Below, piece after piece: positions 44,362 through 52,144 of a stretch of 64,000 nt of DNA. Both the position numbers and the translations under genes were made by a program. The notes below the pieces were generated by a model that saw only the letters and a program-made list of their open reading frames with translations, was not told where the DNA came from and ran no database searches. The number at the start of each line of letters is the position of its first letter. The stretch's first letter is position 1. Origin of the DNA: Halorubrum sp. PV6 (lineage in GTDB: Archaea; Halobacteriota; Halobacteria; Halobacteriales; Haloferacaceae); contig NZ_CP030064.1 in the NCBI RefSeq assembly GCF_003990725.2, positions 558,001 to 622,000 of the forward strand, given 5' to 3'.

Positions 44362-44697
44362 TCACCACGGGAGGAGCCTTCGCCACCATGCTTCTGTAGT
44401 TTCCTCCTTCGAATCATTCTGTTGGGTTCCGGCGATTGAACCGTCGAGAGCTACGTCCGGCGATGATTGACCAATGTCGTCCGGTGTCGTCCCCATCGTA
44501 GTCACATCTTCTGGATCCATCGGCTGTGGACTTCGGTTCTCTGGCGTTTCGTCCGCAGGAAGCCGTTCACCGGTACAGCTGTGGTTTTCCGGAAGCCGAT
44601 GGTCCGGACAGACCGGATCCCCGCAGTATGCGCATCGGTACGCCATCCCGTCAGGGCTGGAAACCGATCCGCAAACGACACACGATACATCACTCAT
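44362..44697 (-). CDS. Small AN1-type zinc finger protein
   Basis: A 111-residue protein. The N-terminal finger has CVVCG, CAYCG, CPDHRLPENHSC, nearly matching the finger of the rhomboid protein (which has CADHRLPENHNC). The rest is a polar, probably disordered stretch ending WWRRLLPW, perhaps an amphipathic membrane-binding tail. GC content and codon use are lower than in neighbours and an IS relic lies just upstream, suggesting recent acquisition. A TATA element near 44730 gives a short leader. Confidence 0.82.
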   Translation of the reverse strand: MSDVSCVVCGSVSSPDGMAYRCAYCGDPVCPDHRLPENHSCTGERLPADETPENRSPQPMDPEDVTTMGTTPDDIGQSSPDVALDGSIAGTQQNDSKEETTEAWWRRLLPW

Positions 44698-44753
44698 AGT
44701 GGTACCTGATTTGTAGCCTACTTATTCATGTTTATAGAGTATCAAGGAGAATA

Positions 44754-45255
44754 CCTGCGGCTTCAGCCGCAGGATGAATCCGACAATTCTGAGCCTGTCC
44801 ACGTAGTGATAGCCGATCAGAGATTTGACAATCCGTGGCTTAAAGTGACAGGCAGCCCTACATACAGACAGGAATCAGACCGGAAATAGAGCGATTCCGA
44901 TCAGTCCTACGATGGCGGCCTGTCCGCCTCAAGCAATGAGACAGTAATCGGAACCAGTCGGGTGAACGGTCGGTTCCTACAATGAACCGATGCAGTGCCC
45001 GACTGCCGTACGCACCACAGAAAGTAACTCCAAGTCCGTCGACATCTGCCGGACTCCCCGAGGCACAAACAACTCTGGGAGTCCGAACACGATGGAGGAT
45101 AGGAGTACCGGGGGCTTGGCACTCCCAGCAGTCCCACCCGCCACAGTCCGTGAACCCCGCACGGATTCTCACCGTGCTGGGGTTCGGTGGAACTGCAAAC
45201 CTGAAATCTCCAACGCTCAGGATTCCTCCGCGTTTACGCGGAGGAGGATGTCAAT
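44754..45255 (+). mobile_element. Degraded IS200/IS605-family-like element (TnpB relic or derived MITE)
   Basis: Bounded by two perfect 8-bp stem, 4-base loop hairpins: CCTGCGGC-TTCA-GCCGCAGG at 44754-44773 and CCTCCGCG-TTTA-CGCGGAGG at 45225-45244, the second followed by AGGATGTCAA. Such subterminal hairpins mark ends of haloarchaeal IS200/IS605 elements. The interior is low in GC and has no intact transposase; a plus-strand frame (about 44982-45257, LPYAPQKVTPSP) could be a decayed C-terminal TnpB tail. The two hairpins may also be right ends of two different elements. No function is expected, though an omega-RNA remnant is possible. Confidence 0.55.
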
Positions 45256-45353
45256 GACTGTATAGGTTCGAGGCCGAGCGCGTGTAGTCGAATAGCTGCT
45301 ACTACTGCCGCCGACCGAAACGCTTGGGCTACCGGCGCTCCGAGTCGACACCG

Positions 45354-46130
45354 ATGACTGCTCCCCGCGTCGTCTCGCTGGCCCCGAGCGCGACAGCGAC
45401 GGTGACCGCCCTCGGCGCCGCCGAACTCCTCGTCGGCGTCACCCACCACTGCGACCGCCCCGCGGACATCGGGTCGGCGCACGGCGAGGAGTTCCCAATC
45501 GCCATCGGCGGGTGGCTGAACCCCGACCTCGACCGGGTTGCAGATCTCGACCCCGACGTGGTTCTCACCAGCGACGGCCTCCAGAGCGACCTGGCCGAGG
45601 ACTGCCGCGAGCGCGGGTTCGACGTCCGCCACCGCGCCCCCGCGACCCTCGACGAGGCGGTCGAGACGTTCGCCGCCCGCGGCGCCGACGTTGGGCGCCC
45701 CGCGGCCGGGGAGCGACTGGCCGCCGACTCCCGGCGACGCCTCGACGATGTTGCCAGCGCGGTCGAATCCCGCCCCCGTCCGACGGTCTACTGCGAAGAG
45801 TGGTCCGACCCGCCGATGGCGGCCGGGAACTGGGTCCCCGACGCCGTGCGCGCCGCCGGCGGCCGATACCCCTTCGTCGACCCCGGCGAGCGCTCCCGCG
45901 AGGTCGACCTCGCCGCCGTCGAGCGCGCCGACCCCGACCACGTGATCGTTCACGTCTGTGGCCACGGCGACCGCGTCGACCCCGAAACCATCGCGAGCCG
46001 CGACTGGGCCGTCGACGCGCCGGTCCACGTGATCGACGACTCGCTGTTAAACCAGCCGAGCCCCGCCCTTATCGACGGGGTCGAACGGCTGGCGGGGCTG
46101 TTCCATCCCGAGACCGAGACGTATTCGTAG
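45354..46130 (+). CDS. BtuF-like cobalamin/corrinoid-binding protein (cytosolic)
   Basis: A 258-residue protein of the helical-backbone metal-receptor family (TroA-like). Motifs: RVVSLAPSATATVTALGAAELLVGVTHHCD, seen in two pieces across residues 5-35, then DLDPDVVLTSDGLQ and VYCEEWSDPPMAAGNWV. Unlike the export-targeted BtuF of cobalamin ABC transporters it has no signal peptide or lipobox, so it may act inside the cell in corrinoid salvage. No transporter genes are adjacent. The ATG at 45354 matches the family start. Confidence 0.85.
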   Translation: MTAPRVVSLAPSATATVTALGAAELLVGVTHHCDRPADIGSAHGEEFPIAIGGWLNPDLDRVADLDPDVVLTSDGLQSDLAEDCRERGFDVRHRAPATLDEAVETFAARGADVGRPAAGERLAADSRRRLDDVASAVESRPRPTVYCEEWSDPPMAAGNWVPDAVRAAGGRYPFVDPGERSREVDLAAVERADPDHVIVHVCGHGDRVDPETIASRDWAVDAPVHVIDDSLLNQPSPALIDGVERLAGLFHPETETYS

Positions 46131-46150
46131 GCCGTTCCCCGAGTACGGGT

Positions 46151-46744
46151 ATGCGAGTTGGCGTCGGCAGCGGGAACCCGGTGAAGCGACGCGCGGTCGA
46201 ACAGGCGCTCGGCACCGCGAGCGACCCCGACTCCGAGGCGGACCGGACCGACGGCGACACCGCAGTCCTCGACGGGCTCGCCGGCGACCCGTCGACGGTC
46301 GCGGTGGATGCCGTCCCGGTCCCCTCCGGCGTGAGCGAACAGCCGACGGGTCACGCGGAGACCATCGCCGGCGCGGAGAACCGCGCCGCGGCGGTCCTCG
46401 ACTCGGAGCCGGACGCCTACGACCTCGGCGTGGGTATCGAAGGCGGCGTCGCGCGGTTCGACGGGGCGGATGGGTTCTTCCTCGTCATGTGGGCGGTAGC
46501 CTCGGACGGGTCCCAAGTCGGTCGCGGGGCGGGCCCCAGCCTCGAACTCCCGACCGACATCGCCGCGCGGATCGCCAGCGGTGAGGAACTCGGCCCGGTG
46601 ATGGATGATCTTCTCGACACGGAGGGTGTCGCCAGACGCGGCGGCGCCGCCGGCGCGCTCACCAACGGACGCGTGGACCGCGCGGACGCCCTCGCGGCCG
46701 CCGTCGCCGGCGCCTTCGGCCCGTTCGTCTCCGACCTCTACTGA
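46151..46744 (+). CDS. DUF84/YjjX-type inosine/xanthosine triphosphatase
   Basis: A 197-residue house-cleaning NTPase fold. It begins VGVGSGNPVKRRAVEQAL, then has SGVSEQPTGHAETIAGAENRA, LGVGIEGGVARFDG and GPVMDDLLDTEGVARRGGAAG, matching the DUF84 family that hydrolyses ITP/XTP or related non-canonical nucleotides. It starts 20 bases after the BtuF-like gene on the same strand and is probably co-transcribed. An acidic insert near residues 25-45 lengthens the protein. Confidence 0.9.
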   Translation: MRVGVGSGNPVKRRAVEQALGTASDPDSEADRTDGDTAVLDGLAGDPSTVAVDAVPVPSGVSEQPTGHAETIAGAENRAAAVLDSEPDAYDLGVGIEGGVARFDGADGFFLVMWAVASDGSQVGRGAGPSLELPTDIAARIASGEELGPVMDDLLDTEGVARRGGAAGALTNGRVDRADALAAAVAGAFGPFVSDLY

Positions 46745-46899
46745 GCCTTCGTCGCCTCGGTTCTGTCGACGGCTGACCGGCGCGCCTGTTTCGGTCCGTT
46801 CGCCGACCGACTCGCCGTTCACGGATCGTACCGAAACCCGGCGTGAGCCGCTCGTCGTGACCGCCCTCTCGGGGAAAAATCGCACGACTGCGGGCTGTT

Positions 46900-46948
46900 A
46901 ACCCGGTCTACCAACCCGGTTAAGTGCCGATACGTCGTGTACGACGTA
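46900..46948 (+). promoter_or_regulatory. Control region of the small winged-helix gene: direct repeat and start-overlapping palindrome
   Basis: AACCCGGT occurs twice, at 46900-46907 and 46913-46920, 13 bases apart. A perfect palindrome TACGTCG-TGTA-CGACGTA follows at 46931-46948, its last base being the A of the ATG at 46948. A protein bound there would block a leaderless start, and the gene itself encodes a winged-helix protein, so autoregulation is a reasonable guess. Confidence 0.5.
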
Positions 46949-47199
46949 TGAGCATGGTACACTCCGATGCGGTCGTCGCCGAGCCGACCGGCCTCTCGCC
47001 GAAACAAGAGCAGATTCTGCGGTACCTCCGCGAGAACGCCGGCGAGCAGACGTACTTCAAATCGCGACTGATCGCCGACGAGCTCGGCCTCTCGGCGAAG
47101 GAGGTCGGAGCGAACATGAGCGCGGTCGCCGACGCCGGCGGCATCGACGTCGAAAAGTGGGGCTACTCCTCGGGAACGACTTGGATGGTCACGGCGTAA
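46948..47199 (+). CDS. Small winged-helix protein (DUF7123-like)
   Basis: An 83-residue single-domain protein. LSPKQEQILRYLRENA, then TYFKSRLIADELGLSAKEVGANMSAVADAGGIDVEKWG (residues about 32-70), reads as a winged helix with recognition helix KEVGANMSAVA. Haloarchaea have a conserved family of this kind that I recall as DUF7123. It is likely a DNA-binding regulator. A palindrome overlaps its start codon. The GTG/ATG choices upstream (46924) would include basic residues and the palindrome, so 46948 is preferred. Confidence 0.82.
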   Translation: MSMVHSDAVVAEPTGLSPKQEQILRYLRENAGEQTYFKSRLIADELGLSAKEVGANMSAVADAGGIDVEKWGYSSGTTWMVTA

Positions 47200-47229
47200 T
47201 CGGCGCGGACGGTCGCAGCCGGCCGCTTT

Positions 47230-47844
47230 TCAGGGGTCGTACGAGACCAGCGACGCCGCGTCGTCCGCCAAGGCGACGGCGGCCGCGTCGAAGGAGTCGG
47301 CGTATCGGACCACGAGCGTGAGCAGCCGCTCCGGTTCGGTCAGCGCGTAGCCGTCGGTCCGGTCGAGGAGACCGGCGGCGGCCAAGTCGGCGGCGGCGGC
47401 GCTCACGCTCGGCCGCGAGACGCCGAGTTCGGCGGCCAACTCCGCGCCGGTCGCCGTCGGGTCGCGCAAGAGCGCGAGGATCATCCCGCGGGGGGTGTCC
47501 CGGCGGAGGTAGCCGAGCGCGCGCTTGTCGCGCTCGTCGAACCGACCGGCCGGGAAAAAGCGGCGGTAGTCGGCGTCCTTGAGCGACTCGACCTCGCCCG
47601 CCTCCTCGAGTTTTCGGAGGTGGTACTGGGCCTCGCCGGTCCCGAGGTGGAGGTCGTCGCGGAGCTTCGAGAAGTGGGCGCCGGGGGTGGTGGGGACGTA
47701 CCCGCGGATGGCCTCGCGCGTCTCGTTGGCCTCCCCTCCGTCCCCGGTGTCGGCGCTCGCGGTTCCGACGAACGGCGCGGCGGCTCCGATGGCGGCGAAC
47801 CGCCGGAGCGTCTCGCGCTTCCGTCCGTCGATTCCGTCTGTCAC
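47230..47844 (-). CDS. Winged-helix transcriptional regulator with a signal-like N-terminus
   Basis: A 204-residue protein starting at GTG 47844. After a segment that resembles a Tat signal (RRFAAIGAAAPFVGTASA, residues about 13-30) come two winged-helix domains: FSKLRDDLHLGTGEAQYHLRKLEEAGEVE and GAELAAELGVSRPSVSAAAADLAAAGLLDRTDGY (each over 20 residues, summarised here by position: about 55-90 and 125-165). The arrangement is like MarR/ArsR repeats of haloarchaeal regulators. Whether the N-terminus really targets the membrane is doubtful for a DNA-binding protein. A short inverted repeat GATAC-N5-GTATC lies 8 bases upstream. Confidence 0.82.
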   Translation of the reverse strand: MTDGIDGRKRETLRRFAAIGAAAPFVGTASADTGDGGEANETREAIRGYVPTTPGAHFSKLRDDLHLGTGEAQYHLRKLEEAGEVESLKDADYRRFFPAGRFDERDKRALGYLRRDTPRGMILALLRDPTATGAELAAELGVSRPSVSAAAADLAAAGLLDRTDGYALTEPERLLTLVVRYADSFDAAAVALADDAASLVSYDP

Positions 47845-47952
47845 GACCGATGATACTCGTCGTATCGAGAAAAACACTTCGCTCGGGTCGCTCCCGGACG
47901 CTCTACCCTGTTTCCAACCGTGACGCCGGTCCGACGGGACGGGCCGACCCGG

Positions 47953-49086
47953 TCACTCGCGTTCGGTCTCGACTTCCCCTTCGACGCCCTCGTCGTCCAT
48001 CTCCTGGATGACCTCGTCGGCCGACTTGATGTCCGCGCCGGCGCCGCCCGCCTTGACCGCCTCCGCCTCCTTCTCTAACTCCTCGACGTCCATCTCCGCG
48101 GACTCCTCGATCTGGCCGAGGATCTCGTCGATGTCGTCGAGCCCGAGCATCTTCCGGGTGTCGCCGTCGAACTCCTTGCCTTCGAGCCCCTCCATCTCCT
48201 GGACGTCGGAGCCGGAGAGCGCCTTGCCGTAGCGCCCGACGAGGCTGGTGAGCTCCTGCGGGAGGACGAACGTCGTCGACTCGCCTTTCCCGATCTCCTC
48301 TAGGGTCTCCATGCCGCGCTCGATGATGGCGCGCTCGCCCATCGACTCGGCGGAGCGGGCGCGGAGCACAGTCGAGATGGCGTCACCCTGCGCTTCGAGG
48401 ATCTGGCTCTGCTTTTCACCCTGCGCGCGGATGATGTTCGACTGCTTGTCACCCTCCGCCTGCTCGACCGCAGAGCGACGCTCACCCTGCGCTTCGAGAA
48501 TCATCGCGCGGCGGCGACGCTCGGCGGAGGTCTGCTGTTCCATCGCCTGCTGGACGTCCTTCGAGGGGTTGACCTCGCGGACCTCGACGCTTTCGACGCG
48601 GATCCCCCACTCGTCGGTGGGCTCGTCTAACTCCTTGCGGATCTTCGCGTTGATCTCCTGGCGCTTGTTCAGCGTGTCGTCGAGCTCCATGTCGCCGAGG
48701 ACGGCGCGGAGCGTCGTCTGCGCGAGATTCGAGACGGCCTTCTTGTAGTCGTCGACCTCCAAAAAGGCCTTCTTCGCGTCCATCACCTTGATGTAGACGA
48801 CCGCGTCGGCGGTCACCGGCGAGTTATCCCGTGTGATCGCTTCCTGTCGCGGGACGTCGAGGGTCTGCGTCCGCATGTCGAACGGGTACGTTCGGGAGAC
48901 GAACGGCGGGATGAGGTTGATACCCGGTTCGAGCAGTTTCCGGTACTCGCCGAAGACGGTGAGCGTCTTCTTCTCGTAGGCGTCGACGATCTCGAACGAC
49001 TGCCAGAGCGTGACGACCACGAGCAGCAAGAAGAGCAGCCCGACGCTCACGAGGCCGAAACCGAGTTGGAGGGCTATCATATCCAT
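47953..49086 (-). CDS. SPFH/stomatin-like membrane protein
   Basis: A 377-residue protein with an N-terminal membrane helix (LVSVGLLFLLLVVVTLW), an SPFH/band 7 domain (EKKTLTVFGEYRKLLEPGIN, LDVPRQEAITRDNSPVTADA, VVYIKVMDAKKAFLEVDDYK) and a long Ala/Glu/Gln-rich helix with QGEK and QGDA repeats, then an acidic tail. These proteins form membrane microdomains and regulate proteases, usually with NfeD proteins. The NfeD-like gene at 8292-8915 is not adjacent. Confidence 0.93.
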   Translation of the reverse strand: MDMIALQLGFGLVSVGLLFLLLVVVTLWQSFEIVDAYEKKTLTVFGEYRKLLEPGINLIPPFVSRTYPFDMRTQTLDVPRQEAITRDNSPVTADAVVYIKVMDAKKAFLEVDDYKKAVSNLAQTTLRAVLGDMELDDTLNKRQEINAKIRKELDEPTDEWGIRVESVEVREVNPSKDVQQAMEQQTSAERRRRAMILEAQGERRSAVEQAEGDKQSNIIRAQGEKQSQILEAQGDAISTVLRARSAESMGERAIIERGMETLEEIGKGESTTFVLPQELTSLVGRYGKALSGSDVQEMEGLEGKEFDGDTRKMLGLDDIDEILGQIEESAEMDVEELEKEAEAVKAGGAGADIKSADEVIQEMDDEGVEGEVETERE

Positions 49087-49180
49087 GACGTTCTCTTCGG
49101 GCTAAGCCGTTGTTAATACTTCGCCCGAACCGCCGCCGTATCCGCCGATTTTCCGCGGAGCGTCGCGCGCCGTACGCGAG

Positions 49181-49621
49181 TCAGCCCGCGTCGCCCCCGA
49201 CTCGATCCGCGACGGCAGCGAGCGTCGCGCGCACCTGTCGCTCGTTGAATCGGCGCACCAGCGGCGCGCCGAGGGCGGTCAGCGCGTTCTCGGGGATGTC
49301 GTACTCGGCCGCGTACGTCAGCTCGGTCCCGTCGGTCGTGGACTCGAAGGTCAGATCGATGGTCCCGGTCAGGCGCCCGCGCAGGTCGAAGGTCATGCGC
49401 TCGTTCGGCTCGTGGACGGTCTGGACGATCTCCCCGTCGATCCCCACGCCCGCCATGCGATAGGTGTACGCGAGGCGCTTCCCGCCGTTCGGCAGCCGGC
49501 GGACGTCTCTCACGTCTTCCAGCCGCGGGGTGACAGCGGCGTGGTTGTGCGGGTCGTCGAGGAAGGCGAACACCCGCTCGACGGGGGCGTCGATCTCGGC
49601 GGCATCTCGTGCGGTGAACAT
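49181..49621 (-). CDS. SRPBCC (START-like) family protein
   Basis: A 146-residue helix-grip fold protein: AEIDAPVERVFAFLDDPHNHA, then RMAGVGIDGEIVQTVHEPNE and TIDLTFESTTDGTELTYAAEY, ending in a long C-terminal helix. Such proteins bind hydrophobic ligands or act as cyclases; the ligand here is unknown. The ATG at 49621 is chosen. It lies downstream of the Bat-like regulator on the same strand with a 60-base gap and could be part of its transcript, which would hint at a carotenoid or retinal ligand, but that is speculation. Confidence 0.85.
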   Translation of the reverse strand: MFTARDAAEIDAPVERVFAFLDDPHNHAAVTPRLEDVRDVRRLPNGGKRLAYTYRMAGVGIDGEIVQTVHEPNERMTFDLRGRLTGTIDLTFESTTDGTELTYAAEYDIPENALTALGAPLVRRFNERQVRATLAAVADRVGGDAG

Positions 49622-49680
49622 CTGCTCTGTGTGTCGTTCCGGCGATGGTCGTCCGTCTGACGGGCGTTCCGTCCGACGGC

Positions 49681-51693
49681 TCAGTCCTGGTCGCCCGGCG
49701 ACCGCGGGTCGACGTACGCTTCGACCAGTTTGCGCTCGGCCGCCCGGAGGTGCTGGTGGAAGGTCTGTCGCGTGATCCCCATCCGCTCGGCGATCTCCGA
49801 GCCGTCGACCGGTCGGGGCCACTCGAAGTACCCGTTCAGCTCGGCCGTCTTCAGCGCCGAACGCTGCCGGTCGGTGAGCTTGTCGTCCACGGCGGACGCG
49901 AACTCGGTCAGGCTCCGGTCGCGGCTCTCACGCTCCACGCGGGACCGGAGTTCGACCCCGTCGTACACCGCCCGGAACACGTCGAGCATCGCTCTGACGT
50001 CCTGCTCGGGCGGCGCCTCGATGGTCAGGCTCGCGCTCGACGCGTCCGCGGTGGCCGTGACGACGACGCCGCCGTATTCCGCAAGCCGCGTCAGCGGCGG
50101 CGACTCGGTGGCGGTCACGGCGATGGTGACGTCGCCGGCCGTCTCGGACACCTGCCGAACCGACTCGACGAACGGGAGCGCCTCGACGGCGCTTGCGTCC
50201 TCGTCCGGGTCCGTCGCCCTGAGGTACAGCTCGCAGGCGTCGTCGTCGAGGCGCGTCGTCCCCAGGTGTTCGATGGGGCCGCCGATCGCGTCCGCGACCC
50301 GCGAGAGCGAGACCGAGGGGTCGCCGATCTCCACTTGTAGCTCCATGACCCGGTCCGTCGTGAGGATGCGGGTCGTCTCGACCGAGTGGAGCCCGTTGGC
50401 GATCATCTTCCCGACCGACTCACACACCTTCCGCTCGCGCCGGTCGAGGGCGTTCCCCTCGCTGCTGTAGATGCCGAGCAGGCCGTACCGCCGGTGGCCG
50501 TAAGTGATCGGGACGACGAGGAGGCGCGCCGCGCCGATCGCGCTCGGCGCGAGGTCGCCGTCGGAGCCGCTCCCGGCCGGCCGGCCGTGTACCTCTTCGG
50601 TCTCGATGGTCTGTTGGACCTCCCGCGGCGTCTCGCTGACGGCGAAAGAGGAGCCCGCCTCGATCGGAATCCCGCTCGTCGCGGTCATGTCCAGCCGCCC
50701 CGTCGCCGAGGAGACCTCGGCGATCCAGCCGCCCATGTACCCCGGCTCGTCGGCGATCTCCTCGCAGACGCGCTCGGCGATGGTCTCCGAGTCGCGGCTC
50801 TCGACGAGGATCCGGCTGATCTCGCTGAGCAGGCCGTTCACCCGGCCGAGAACCCGGTCGAGCGCCTGCCGCTCCGTCGCGAGCTTCTCCGCGCGCTCCT
50901 CGGCCAGCTGCTCGGCCCGCTTCCGGTCGGTCACGTCGTTCTGGAACCCGACGTAGTGCGCCAACTCGTCGTCGTCGTCGTACACGGGCGCGACCGTCAG
51001 CTCGTTCCAGAACGGGGTCCCGTCCCGCCGGTAGTTCCGGATGCCGACCGTCACCTGGTTCTCGTTGGCGATGGCCGTCGAGAGCCGTTCGACGGTCTCC
51101 GGGTCCGTTCCCGGTCCCTGCAGGAACCGCGGGTTTCGCCCGAGCGCCTCCTCGACCGAATACCCCGTGTGGTCCTCCCAGGCGTCGTTGACGTATACGA
51201 GCGGGTAGTCGGGGAGGTCCGGATCGCTGAGGCTGATCCCGACCGGCGCCTCGCTGACGGCTCGGCTGACCCCTTCCGCGGCCGGCTCGTGGCCCGAGAT
51301 GTCCTGTTTGGTTCCCGACGCCCCCTCGACCGAACACACCGTCGACACGTCGGTCACCAGCCGGTCGATGGACGCCGAGCCGTTCTTGTGGAGGAACTCG
51401 TCGACGCCGCTGTCGAAGGCGGCCTCCAAGACGGCGTCGTCGTCCACCGCGGAGAACATCACGATGGGGACCCGAGCGTCCGACTCCGCTATCGCCTCGG
51501 CCAGCGCGATACCGTCGTCTCCTGGGAGCGAGTACTCGCTCACGATACAGTCGTACTCACTCGTGGTCACCTTCGCGACGGCAGCGGTGGCGTTGTTGAC
51601 CGTCGTCACGTCGAACCCGGCGGCGCTGAGCGCCGACGTGATCCGATCACTCCCCTCTTTGGGGTGGACCAACAGTGCCCGAGAACCCGACAT
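49681..51693 (-). CDS. Bat-like bacterio-opsin activator family regulator
   Basis: A 670-residue regulator with domains in the order: degenerate receiver (1-120; the phosphoacceptor Asp is Glu53 in VSEYSLPG and the DD pair is missing), PAS/LOV-like (140-255; GRNPRF where photoactive LOV has Cys, Pro188 here), coiled coil, GAF (285-430), a bacterio-opsin-activator domain and a C-terminal HTH_10 (610-665: LTDRQRSALKTAEL, SEIAERMGITRQTFHQHLRAA). Bat of Halobacterium has PAS-GAF-HTH_10 and activates bop under low oxygen and light. Whether this is the Bat ortholog or one of its many paralogues is not certain; two rhodopsin genes in the window make regulation of them attractive. Confidence 0.88.
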   Translation of the reverse strand: MSGSRALLVHPKEGSDRITSALSAAGFDVTTVNNATAAVAKVTTSEYDCIVSEYSLPGDDGIALAEAIAESDARVPIVMFSAVDDDAVLEAAFDSGVDEFLHKNGSASIDRLVTDVSTVCSVEGASGTKQDISGHEPAAEGVSRAVSEAPVGISLSDPDLPDYPLVYVNDAWEDHTGYSVEEALGRNPRFLQGPGTDPETVERLSTAIANENQVTVGIRNYRRDGTPFWNELTVAPVYDDDDELAHYVGFQNDVTDRKRAEQLAEERAEKLATERQALDRVLGRVNGLLSEISRILVESRDSETIAERVCEEIADEPGYMGGWIAEVSSATGRLDMTATSGIPIEAGSSFAVSETPREVQQTIETEEVHGRPAGSGSDGDLAPSAIGAARLLVVPITYGHRRYGLLGIYSSEGNALDRRERKVCESVGKMIANGLHSVETTRILTTDRVMELQVEIGDPSVSLSRVADAIGGPIEHLGTTRLDDDACELYLRATDPDEDASAVEALPFVESVRQVSETAGDVTIAVTATESPPLTRLAEYGGVVVTATADASSASLTIEAPPEQDVRAMLDVFRAVYDGVELRSRVERESRDRSLTEFASAVDDKLTDRQRSALKTAELNGYFEWPRPVDGSEIAERMGITRQTFHQHLRAAERKLVEAYVDPRSPGDQD

Positions 51694-52144
51694 AGCAACC
51701 GATTCGTCGGCCAACGAATTAAGGCTTGATGGTATCAGATACCACGGAAAGCGTACACAAACGTATGGTGTCATGTTCGATAAACGCCCGTCCGTCCCGA
51801 CGCGGACGCCCGTGACGACGCCGCCGCCGACCTGTGTGACCGAGCGCGACACACCGCCCTCGTCAGGCGATCTCGCACGCGCCTCCCGAACCCGAACCGA
51901 CGAGTCGGCCGTCGGCTCGGGCAGGCGCCGGCGTAGGCGTTCGTGTGCGTCCGCGTGACCCGTCGCGCACCTGTTGGCTTAGTGATTGTTTCGCGCGACT
52001 GATCCGCCGGACCCCTCACCGCCGGACGACCCCCCCGTGACGGCGGGGCCGACGCGCCGCCGACGGCGGCTCCAGCGACGCTCCGCGCCGCCGGCCGCCG
52101 GGCAGATAACAAACCCTAAATCACGCCTCGTCGACCGATCCGAT
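51694..52144. other. Intergenic region with divergent promoters of the Bat-like gene and pssA
   Basis: No gene is seen. The Bat-like promoter holds a minus-strand TATA element CTTAATT (about 51722-51716, 25 bases from a leaderless ATG) and, just upstream, a perfect palindrome GGTATC-A-GATACC at 51731-51743. On the right, CCCTAAATC at about 52113-52121 is a TATA-like box 27 bases before the pssA ATG. The middle 300 bases are GC-rich with no clear signal. Confidence 0.6.

Noticed and set aside
44858-45172. A 104-residue minus-strand frame in the IS relic
   Set aside because: No similarity to a transposase could be recognised and the frame is unrelated in direction to the hairpin-defined ends.
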